Source: Fimbriimonas ginsengisoli Gsoil 348
GTDB lineage: Bacteria; Armatimonadota; Fimbriimonadia; Fimbriimonadales; Fimbriimonadaceae
Length of the DNA stretch: 64,000 bases
Assembly (NCBI RefSeq): GCF_000724625.1
Contig: NZ_CP007139.1
Location: 1,736,001-1,800,000, forward strand
Direction of reading: 5' to 3'
Part shown: positions 34,515-41,136 of the stretch, in pieces
Position numbering within the stretch: position 1 is the first letter of the stretch
Layout of the letters: the number at the start of each line of letters is the position of its first letter
The notes under the pieces: generated by a model
Seen by the model: the letters and a program-made list of their open reading frames with translations, nothing else
Databases searched by the model: none
What the model was told of the DNA's origin: nothing
Made by a program: the position numbers and the translations under genes

Positions 34515-36188
34515 CTAAGAAACCGCTTCCTCTTCCTTCAGAAGCGCTCGCGCCCGCTCGATGCCGGCGCGGAGCGAAGGGCAGATGTTGGCGTGACCCA
34601 GGTGTTGGTCGAACTCGGCCCGCCTCATCAGCTTCTCCGGTTGATCGCGCATTCCGCACAGAACGAGAGTTCGGCCGGTTGCGTGCAAACGGTCGGCCAA
34701 GCTTTCCAGCGCGTGGAGTCCGGTGCCGTCGATCGCGGTCATGTTCCGGACGCGCAAAAGCACCACCGTAGGGAGCGTGTCGATCTGGGCTTCGATCACC
34801 GACAGCTTGTCCGTGGCTCCAAAGAGAAATGGACCATGGATTCGAAAAGCCGCAACGCCGGGAGGGAGCGGATTCGATTGAAGGCTATGCTCGATCCCAT
34901 CGTGAACATACTCGGGAGTCACCTCCGCGACAGTGGTCGTGGCCGTCACCCGGCCGATGTAGAGCAGTGCCGCAAGCAAGATTCCCGCTTCGACCGCGAC
35001 CGAGAGATCGGCAAATACGGTCAGCGCGAACGTGATGAGCCAGACCGCCACGTCCGCTCTTCCCAGCTTGAGAATGTCCGGGATCTCGCGCCACTCGCCC
35101 ATGTTGTAGGCAACCACGAACAAGATTGCGGCCAGGACGCAGAGAGGGATGTGCTTTGCCAGCGGAGCCGCGACGAGCAGGACGACCAGCAAAACGGCGG
35201 CGTGAACGATACCGGCGACCGGCGTTTGAGCTCCGGACCGAATATTCGTCGCCGTCCGAGCGATGGCCCCAGTCGCCGGTAACCCGCCGAAAAGCGGAGA
35301 GAAAAAGTTAGCCACTCCCTGGGCAAAGAGCTCGGTGTTGGAATTGTGCCGGTCGCCCGACATGCGATCGGCGACTACCGCGGAAAGAAGCGATTCGACC
35401 GCCCCGAGAACGGTGACGGTGATGGCGGGCGAGAGAAGCGTCAACGCGAGGTCGGGCCGAAACGTCGGCAGCACCAGCTTGGGAAGCCCGGCGGGAATGC
35501 CGCCGAAGCGGGTCTCGATCGTCTCCAACGGTAGGCGGAGTCCCCAAGCGATCGCGGTGCCCAAGAACAAGGCGACGATCGCTCCGGGGATTCGCTTGGC
35601 GTAGCGCATCATGAGAACGATCAGAAGCAAGGCGGTGGCGGCGGTAACGGTCGCGGTGGGTGACAGGGTCGGGAATCCGCGGATCAGTGCCGACATTCGC
35701 CCCAGAAAGTCGCCAGGGACCTTTTCCACCCTCAAGCCAAAGAAATCTTTGATCTGCGTGCTCGCGATGAGCACCGCGATACCGTTGGTGAAACCGATCA
35801 CTACCGGCCGCGGGATGTACTTCACCGCCGTTCCAAGGCCGGTGAGGCCCAGAACCATAAGGAACACCCCCGCCATTAGGGTGCACACGAACAGGCCGTC
35901 CAAGCCGTACTTCGTCACGATCCCCGCCACCACCACCACGAAGGCGCCGGTGGGGCCGGTGATTTGGTAGCGCGATCCGCCGAGCGCCGAACCGATGAAT
36001 CCGGCGATGATTGCGGTGTAGATCCCTGCTTGGGGCAATACGCCGGACGAAATGGCGAACGCCATCGCCAGCGGCAGGGCGACGAGACCGACAGTCAGGC
36101 CGGCCACCAGGTCCGCCAAGAACTTGGAAAGATTGTAATCCTGAAGGCAGGTTACGAGCCTCGGCAACTCGGTGCGGGCCGGCTTCAC
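34515..36188 (-). CDS. SulP-family anion transporter with STAS domain
   Basis: A 557-residue membrane protein with 10-12 helices, opening LADLVAGLTVGLVALPLAMAF as SulP proteins do. A cytoplasmic STAS domain follows (about 435-545: VAAFRIHGPFLFGATDKL, MTAIDGTGLHALESLADRL). The family carries sulfate, bicarbonate or dicarboxylates by proton or sodium coupling. It starts at GTG, overlapping the ArsR stop in GTGA, so expression is coupled to that regulator. Confidence 0.9.
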   Translation of the reverse strand: MKPARTELPRLVTCLQDYNLSKFLADLVAGLTVGLVALPLAMAFAISSGVLPQAGIYTAIIAGFIGSALGGSRYQITGPTGAFVVVVAGIVTKYGLDGLFVCTLMAGVFLMVLGLTGLGTAVKYIPRPVVIGFTNGIAVLIASTQIKDFFGLRVEKVPGDFLGRMSALIRGFPTLSPTATVTAATALLLIVLMMRYAKRIPGAIVALFLGTAIAWGLRLPLETIETRFGGIPAGLPKLVLPTFRPDLALTLLSPAITVTVLGAVESLLSAVVADRMSGDRHNSNTELFAQGVANFFSPLFGGLPATGAIARTATNIRSGAQTPVAGIVHAAVLLVVLLVAAPLAKHIPLCVLAAILFVVAYNMGEWREIPDILKLGRADVAVWLITFALTVFADLSVAVEAGILLAALLYIGRVTATTTVAEVTPEYVHDGIEHSLQSNPLPPGVAAFRIHGPFLFGATDKLSVIEAQIDTLPTVVLLRVRNMTAIDGTGLHALESLADRLHATGRTLVLCGMRDQPEKLMRRAEFDQHLGHANICPSLRAGIERARALLKEEEAVS

Positions 36189-36550
36189 GAGGCCTCCATC
36201 TCCTGAAGGATGTCGAGCGCCTCCTCCAGGTGAGCTTGGAAGTAGCGGCGCATACTGTCCAGCACCTCCGTCAGGAGCGGGTCTCGGAGCGAGTAAAAAA
36301 CCTGGTTGCCGTCTTTTCGGTTGACGACCAGACGCTTGCTTCGCAGGATCGACAGATGCTGGGAGGCATTCGCGGGCTCCACTCCGATTCGCTCGATGAT
36401 CGCGCCCACGGAGAGTTCGCCGTCGCGAAGGCTCTCGATGATGTGAATCCGAGTCGGGTGAGCCAGAACGGAGAAAACATCCGCTTTGAAACGCCGAAGC
36501 GCCTCCGGCATCGCTACTTCCGACAATGATTCCTGTGAGCGCTTCGGCAT
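36185..36550 (-). CDS. ArsR-family repressor without cysteines
   Basis: A 121-residue winged-helix protein: DVFSVLAHPTRIHIIESL, then GVEPANASQHLSILRSKRLV as the recognition helix and DGNQVFYSLRDPLL as the wing. It contains no Cys at all, so neither the classical metal site nor a thiol redox switch is possible. The inducer must be something else. It is the first gene of the SulP operon. A 34-base inverted repeat sits directly before its start, as expected for autorepression. Confidence 0.88.
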   Translation of the reverse strand: MPKRSQESLSEVAMPEALRRFKADVFSVLAHPTRIHIIESLRDGELSVGAIIERIGVEPANASQHLSILRSKRLVVNRKDGNQVFYSLRDPLLTEVLDSMRRYFQAHLEEALDILQEMEAS

Positions 36551-36555
36551 CTGTC

Positions 36556-36589
36556 CTTTAGTATATTCGATATTTCGAATATACTAAAG
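36556..36589. promoter_or_regulatory. Operator-like perfect inverted repeat before arsR-sulP
   Basis: CTTTAGTATATTCGA (36556-36570) and its exact complement TCGAATATACTAAAG (36575-36589) flank TATT. The 15-bp arms make this the most perfect AT-rich dyad in the window. The minus-strand hexamer TATACT (36565-36560) lies inside it, nine bases from the arsR start, so repressor binding would cover the promoter. AAAGGA between it and the start could serve as a ribosome binding site. Confidence 0.8.
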
Positions 36590-36728
36590 CATCCCGAGAA
36601 AACCGAGCGTTCGCGTGACTCGACCCGCCACGGCCCCTGCATCAACGGATTTCAGACGCCAAGAACCTGCAAGACACAGTAAACTGGACCCTCTCGCGCT
36701 CGTGCGTAAATGCGCCGAAAACAACAAG

Positions 36729-36908
36729 ATGCCGGAAACACCAGCCAAAACCAAGGAGGATCTGTTCGGAGTGTATGTGGAGAAAGAGGCCGCTCCGGCT
36801 CGACCGGCAAAAGTGACCGACTTCGCCCACTCGGTCATTCACCTCGTGTCCGAGCCTAAGAAGGCCAAGCCTGCCTTCTGGAAGAAGCGAAAACCGACCC
36901 CCGAGTAA
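36729..36908 (+). CDS. Small basic hypothetical protein
   Basis: A 59-residue protein (MPETPAKTKEDLFGVYVEKE onward) with a Lys/Pro-rich C-terminus (KKAKPAFWKKRKPTPE). I recognise no family. The frame is open further upstream, with GTG 36702 as an alternative start. No ribosome binding site or TANNNT hexamer supports either start, so the gene is only probable. It lies convergent with queC, 14 bases from its stop. Confidence 0.4.
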   Translation: MPETPAKTKEDLFGVYVEKEAAPARPAKVTDFAHSVIHLVSEPKKAKPAFWKKRKPTPE

Positions 36909-36922
36909 TTCCGGCCGAACCG

Positions 36923-37588
36923 CTAAAGCGCCGGATCCTTCATCCCAAGGCTCTCAAACGCCTTGAGCCGAATCAGACAAGCGTCGCAATGTCCGCACGG
37001 ACGCCCGTCCGCGGGATCGTAGCAAGAGTGGGTCAGGGCATAGTCGACGCCTAGCTCCAAACCTCTCTGAATGATCTGGGGCTTCGTGAGCTGAATCAAC
37101 GGGGTTCGAATCTCGATCGGTCTTCCTTCGACCCCGGCTTTTGTGGCCAGCCGGGCGAGGGTTTGGAAGGCCGCGATGTATTCCGGCCGGCAGTCCGGAT
37201 ATCCCGAGTAGTCGACCGCGTTTACCCCCGCGTAAATTGCCTCCGCCCCAACGACTTCCGCATATCCGAGCGCCAGCGAGAGCATCACCGTGTTCCGAGC
37301 CGGAACGTACGTGACCGGAATATCGGTCATCTTCGACTCGTCGCGGTCCTTGGGCACCTCGATCGCGTCCGTCAGCGCCGACCCGCCGATCGCATCGAGC
37401 TCCACCCGAACGAACTTATGCTCCACCGCACCGAGTTGTGCCGCTACCCGCTTCGATGCCTCCACCTCTTCAAGGTGTCGCTGCCCGTAAAGAACCGTCA
37501 GCGCATACGGCTCCGTCCCGTCGCCGCGAGCGATAGCCAAACAAGTAGCCGAATCCAGCCCCCCGGACAGCAAAACGACGGAACGCAT
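36923..37588 (-). CDS. queC: 7-cyano-7-deazaguanine synthase (queuosine pathway)
   Basis: A 221-residue enzyme. [18 protein letters not shown] carries the PP-loop SGGLDS at 8-13. The zinc cluster is [16 protein letters not shown] near the end. QueC converts 7-carboxy-7-deazaguanine to preQ0 with ATP and ammonia, for tRNA queuosine or DNA deazaguanine modification. The start at 37588 is supported by TACTCT seven bases upstream. This start and its promoter form one arm of a large inverted repeat whose other arm carries the dppA start. Confidence 0.93.
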   Translation of the reverse strand: MRSVVLLSGGLDSATCLAIARGDGTEPYALTVLYGQRHLEEVEASKRVAAQLGAVEHKFVRVELDAIGGSALTDAIEVPKDRDESKMTDIPVTYVPARNTVMLSLALGYAEVVGAEAIYAGVNAVDYSGYPDCRPEYIAAFQTLARLATKAGVEGRPIEIRTPLIQLTKPQIIQRGLELGVDYALTHSCYDPADGRPCGHCDACLIRLKAFESLGMKDPAL

Positions 37589-37777
37589 GAGGGAGAGAGT
37601 ACTTGGGGCTAGGCGTTGGGCGCTAGACACTAGGCGTTCGGGCGTTGGGCGCTAGGCGTTGGGCGTTGGGCACGTTCGAAAAGGCATACCTCTGTCAGTC
37701 GGACGGGCGCGGCACGCAAAGCGCCGTTTCCCAACGCCTAGCGCCCAACGCCTAGCCCCAAGTACCCTCTCCCCATG
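37586..37777. repeat. Inverted repeat spanning two start codons, with heptameric tandem repeats
   Basis: Arm 37586-37626 (CATGAGGGAGAGAGTACTTG onward) and arm 37738-37777 (ending AAGTACCCTCTCCCCATG) are near-perfect complements, about 38 of 40 positions. Each arm ends on the start codon of its neighbouring gene and includes that gene's TANNNT hexamer. Between them 37612-37672 is a tandem array of degenerate 7-base units (GGCGTTG, GGCGCTA, GACACTA, GGCGTTC). This whole intergenic region has no coding content. Confidence 0.9.
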
Positions 37778-38620
37778 CGCGTCTACATCTCCGCCGATAT
37801 CGAAGGGATCACTGGCTTGGTGAGCTGGTCACAGTGCAGCCGGCCCGATGGCAAGTCGTTCGACTACGCGTTTGCGCGGCGGATGATGACCCACGACGTC
37901 AACGCGGCGATCCGAGGGGCACGGGCCGGTGGCGCGACGGAGATCCTCCTCAAGGACTCTCACGGCAACAGTAAGAACCTGCTTCTGGATCAGCTCGAGC
38001 CGGGAGTTCGCCTCATTAGTGGGCATGGTTCAGGCACCGATGGGATGATGCAAGGGATCGACGAGACGTTCGACTGCGCCTTTTTGGTCGGCTACCACGC
38101 CATGGCCGGAACATTGGGCGGGGTCATGGAACACACGATCACCGGCGGGGTGCACCGGCTCTGGGTGAACGGGTACGAGTGTGGGGAGATGGGACTTAGC
38201 GCGGGGGTTGCCGGGCGGTATGGAGTGCCGATCGTGATGGTCTCTTCCGATACCGCCGGCTGCGATGAAGCAAGCCGTCTTCTGCTAGGCGTCGAGACGG
38301 CGGTGACCAAGACCGGAATCGGCCGGTACATGGCAAATATGCTCTCCCCGGACGACACCGGCATGCTTATCGAGGCAGCGGCCAAGCGCGGAGTGGCGAG
38401 GCGCAAAGAGATCGCCCCGAAGATTTGGAGCGAGCCGGCCCACATCCGAGTGGAGTTCAACCGGGCCGAAGAAGCCGATATGGGCGCGAAGCTCCTGTCG
38501 GTACCCACGCGGACGAACGGCTATACGTTGGAAGGGACCTACCCCACGTATCAGGAAGCGCACCGCGTGGTGTGGAATCTCATGGCGATGTCGGCGGAGG
38601 GAATCGGCTCTCAGTATTAG
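37775..38620 (+). CDS. M55-family D-aminopeptidase (DppA-like)
   Basis: A 281-residue zinc peptidase. MRVYISADIEGITGLVSW is the family N-terminus with the DxEG metal ligands. KDSHGNSKNL and VGYHAMAG supply further His ligands, and EHTITG the Glu. The relatives form decameric D-aminopeptidases that release D-Ala from peptides, useful in peptidoglycan recycling. TACCCT lies six bases before the ATG. It is divergent from queC across the inverted repeat. Confidence 0.92.
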   Translation: MRVYISADIEGITGLVSWSQCSRPDGKSFDYAFARRMMTHDVNAAIRGARAGGATEILLKDSHGNSKNLLLDQLEPGVRLISGHGSGTDGMMQGIDETFDCAFLVGYHAMAGTLGGVMEHTITGGVHRLWVNGYECGEMGLSAGVAGRYGVPIVMVSSDTAGCDEASRLLLGVETAVTKTGIGRYMANMLSPDDTGMLIEAAAKRGVARRKEIAPKIWSEPAHIRVEFNRAEEADMGAKLLSVPTRTNGYTLEGTYPTYQEAHRVVWNLMAMSAEGIGSQY

Positions 38621-38713
38621 GTCGGTGGCGTATTTGACAAAAAAACACAATTTGGGCCCAGACTGTTCAGGGAACCTTGATCCCTCCATAATGAATCTCC
38701 GTAAAGGGGTGAG

Positions 38714-39109
38714 ATGAGCAAGCTCTTTCTGCGTTGGGTGCTTTTAGCGGTCTCGGTATATGCCGCATCTCTCGTTGCCCAAGCCCTTCACCTCGGCTTT
38801 CGGGCGGATGTCTCTTCGGTAGAAGGCGGCTTCAAGCTGTTGATCGGCGTCGCGGTGCTCTCGTTCTTGAACGCCACGCTCGGCCGGATCCTGCGGCTGC
38901 TCACGCTGCCGCTGAGCTGTATCACGCTCGGGCTCTTCTCTCTCGTCGTCAACGCAGTCGTTCTTATGATCGCCGCGTCGTTTAATCTTGGCTTTCGAAT
39001 CGAAGGAAGCGGATTCAATGCCTTCATTGCCGCCTTCGTGGCAAGCATTATGATTTCGTTCATCAGCGGCGTTCTTGGAGTGTTCCTGCCAGACGACAAA
39101 GATGAGTAG
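38714..39109 (+). CDS. YvlD/phage-holin-IV-like small membrane protein
   Basis: A 131-residue protein with four hydrophobic helices (FLRWVLLAVSVYAASLVA, KLLIGVAVLSFLNATLG, CITLGLFSLVVNAVVLMIAA, FIAAFVASIMISFISGVLG). The RILRLLTLPLSCITLG motif is typical of the YvlD/phage holin IV family, whose function is unknown. AAAGGGG about seven bases before the ATG is a ribosome binding site. yvcK follows 12 bases later, so the two probably form an operon. Confidence 0.8.
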   Translation: MSKLFLRWVLLAVSVYAASLVAQALHLGFRADVSSVEGGFKLLIGVAVLSFLNATLGRILRLLTLPLSCITLGLFSLVVNAVVLMIAASFNLGFRIEGSGFNAFIAAFVASIMISFISGVLGVFLPDDKDE

Positions 39110-39121
39110 CGGGGCCTGCAG

Positions 39122-40429
39122 ATGATCAGGAGATACCGTCTCCGAAAACTGCTCGCGCCGACCGCCGGACTTCAGAAGGCGGTCGGTATGTTTGCGCTGG
39201 GATTTTTTGCCCTGCTGCTCGGTATCGGCCTCAGCTTCCGGCAGATCCTGCAACCTCTAATTCACTCCTTCTCCGTCCGAATTCACGAAGGAATGGCCAG
39301 GTTGGTGGCGGCGGATCAGGTGGATACCGCCGAGTGGCTGCTCGGGGGCGCATTCCTCGTGATGGGGTCGTACCTAACCTACCGAGGGGTCCGGTCGGCC
39401 TTTAACCACGTCTTCGACATCATCAACCCGAATCTGCCGCCCGGCAAGATGGATGTCTATTTCCGGCGGCAGCAACTTGCGAACGGCCCCCGGATCGTGA
39501 GCATGGGAGGCGGCACCGGCCTCAGCACTCTCCTCCGCGGATTCAAGCACCACTCCTCTAACATCACGGCCGTGGTGACCGTCACCGACGACGGCGGCTC
39601 ATCCGGACGGTTGATCCAGGACAAGGGGATGATCCCTCCGGGCGACATCCGGAACTGCCTGGTCGCCCTATCCGACGCGGAAAAAGCGATGACCGACCTT
39701 TTCCAGCACCGCTTCCGAGGCGACAGCGGCTCGCTGAGCGGGCACGCTATCGGCAACCTGCTCATCGCCGCATTGGTCGACCAGGCGAACGGAGATTTTG
39801 AAAAAGCGGTGCAGATCGCTTCGGACGTTCTCGCAATTCGAGGCCGCGTTCTTCCCGCCACCCTGGACCATGTCCGGCTGCGAGCGGTGCTCGAAGACGG
39901 AACGGAGGTATGCGGTGAAACGAGAATCGTCGCCGCCGGCCGTCGAATCCGGCAGCTTCACCTTGATCCGGTTGGGAGCATCGCCCATCCTTCCGCCGTC
40001 GACGCGATCAAGACCGCCGATATCATCTGCATCGGGCCCGGCAGCGTCTACACCAGCATCATTCCGAACCTCCTGGTTCCCGGCATCGCCGAAGCGCTCC
40101 GCCAAGCCCGCGTTCCGAAGATCTATATCTGTAACGTCATGACGCAGAAAGGGGAAAGCGACGATTTCACGGCGAGCGAGCACGTAAAAGCGATCGTCGA
40201 TAACGCCGGGCCGGGTCTGTTCGACATGGTGCTGGTCAACACCGGCATACCGAGCGAATCGGCGTTGGATAAGTACCGCGCTTCCGGCTCGCACACCGTG
40301 GAGGCGGACATCGACCGTCTCCGGCAAATGGGCCTGAAAGTCTTGCAAGGCAACTTCATGAGCGAAACCGACGTGGTCCGCCACGACCCCATGAAAGTCG
40401 TCGCCCGCGTCCTGATGCTCCTGAACTAA
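39122..40429 (+). CDS. yvcK: YvcK-family gluconeogenesis/morphogenesis factor, membrane-anchored
   Basis: A 435-residue protein. The C-terminal 315 residues are the CofD-like YvcK fold: GGGTGLSTLLRGFK from about 129, VTDDGGSSGRL, PPGDIRNCLVAL and GHAIGNLLIAAL. YvcK binds UDP-sugars and supports growth on gluconeogenic substrates and cell shape. Unlike Bacillus YvcK, it carries an N-terminal extension with two membrane helices (MFALGFFALLLGIGLS and LLGGAFLVMGSYLTYRG), so it is probably tethered to the membrane. Confidence 0.9.
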   Translation: MIRRYRLRKLLAPTAGLQKAVGMFALGFFALLLGIGLSFRQILQPLIHSFSVRIHEGMARLVAADQVDTAEWLLGGAFLVMGSYLTYRGVRSAFNHVFDIINPNLPPGKMDVYFRRQQLANGPRIVSMGGGTGLSTLLRGFKHHSSNITAVVTVTDDGGSSGRLIQDKGMIPPGDIRNCLVALSDAEKAMTDLFQHRFRGDSGSLSGHAIGNLLIAALVDQANGDFEKAVQIASDVLAIRGRVLPATLDHVRLRAVLEDGTEVCGETRIVAAGRRIRQLHLDPVGSIAHPSAVDAIKTADIICIGPGSVYTSIIPNLLVPGIAEALRQARVPKIYICNVMTQKGESDDFTASEHVKAIVDNAGPGLFDMVLVNTGIPSESALDKYRASGSHTVEADIDRLRQMGLKVLQGNFMSETDVVRHDPMKVVARVLMLLN

Positions 40430-40430
40430 C

Positions 40431-40612
40431 CGTAGCATCGGCTCCCAGCCGATGACCCGTATTCGTCATTCAGAAATTAGGTTCACATTTCCCTTGTCTA
40501 ATTTCACCCGTAACCCGGGGCTTTTAGCCGCGGTTCAAGGTTCTACCGGGGATAAATCCCCCGGGCTACGGATGAACCTGGATTGTCAATCTATTTTATT
40601 GATGAACAGGTC
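40431..40612. repeat. GTAGCATCGGC hairpin plus second copy of the CCCGGGGAT repeat
   Basis: CGTAGCATCGGCTCCCAGCC (40431 onward) is the hairpin module found in E1 and E3, one base after the yvcK stop. From 40455 follows a degenerate copy of the 3080-3181 unit: GTCATTCAGAAATTAGG aligns with GTCATTGACAAATTATG, then TTTCACCCGTAACCCGGGG, a 35-base insert with its own hairpin, and ATAAATCCCCCGGGCTACGG. It ends near 40612 (TTGATGAAC). This fills the gap before the AraC gene. Confidence 0.8.
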
Positions 40613-40670
40613 TCCCGGCAACGGGGAACCATCATCGACCGAAATCCGCACGGCGGTGTATCGTTACGTC

Positions 40671-41111
40671 ATGAAGGAACGGATCCATCACGGGACTCAG
40701 ATCCACTTGGAGCGGGCGCGCGACCTCATCGTCGCCCGCTTAGACGAGCCCGTGAGTCTGGCCGAGGCGGCTCGAGAGGCTTGCCTATCTCCGTTCCACT
40801 TCCACCGCCTCTTCGTTCGAACGTACGGGCAAACGCCGCATGCATTCCTAACTGCCCGCCGGATCGACCAAGCCAAGCGTCTGCTCGCGGAAGGGGATTT
40901 GACGGTGACGGAGATCTGTTTTTCGCTCGGTTACGAGAGCCTCGGCACCTTCAGCACCCGCTTCCAACGCATCGTCGGCTGCTCGCCGACCCAGTACCGA
41001 ATCGGCGCCGCCCGCCACTTTGCCCTTTCGTCGTTGCGACCCTACCGCTTTATTCCCACCTGCTTCACCCGGCGGCACGCTCCGGTCGTAGTATCGGCTC
41101 CCAGCCGGTAG
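40671..41111 (+). CDS. Short AraC-family transcription regulator
   Basis: A 146-residue protein consisting almost only of the AraC DNA-binding domain: LAEAAREACLSPFHFHRLF as the first helix-turn-helix and VTEICFSLGYESLGTFSTRF as the second. No ligand-binding domain is attached. I prefer ATG 40671 because TATCGT lies exactly six bases before it; the frame is open further upstream (ATG 40602) but through repeat DNA. Its last eight codons and stop lie inside a GTAGTATCGGC repeat hairpin. Confidence 0.82.
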   Translation: MKERIHHGTQIHLERARDLIVARLDEPVSLAEAAREACLSPFHFHRLFVRTYGQTPHAFLTARRIDQAKRLLAEGDLTVTEICFSLGYESLGTFSTRFQRIVGCSPTQYRIGAARHFALSSLRPYRFIPTCFTRRHAPVVVSAPSR

Positions 41112-41114
41112 TAC
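41088..41114. repeat. GTAGTATCGGC hairpin overlapping the AraC gene end
   Basis: GTAGTATCGGCTCCCAGCCG then GTAGTAC: a palindromic module of the GTAGCATCGGC family. It contains the TAG stop of the AraC gene (41109-41111) and supplies its last residues. Confidence 0.75.
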
Positions 41115-41136
41115 ATGCGAAAGGTATTCTCGTAGC

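Noticed and set aside
37612-37672. Heptameric tandem array as a CRISPR
   Set aside because: Units are 7 bases with no spacers, and no cas genes are present anywhere in the window.
40452-40670. Longer N-terminus for the short AraC regulator
   Set aside because: The extension runs through two repeat units, and TATCGT six bases before ATG 40671 supports the shorter form.
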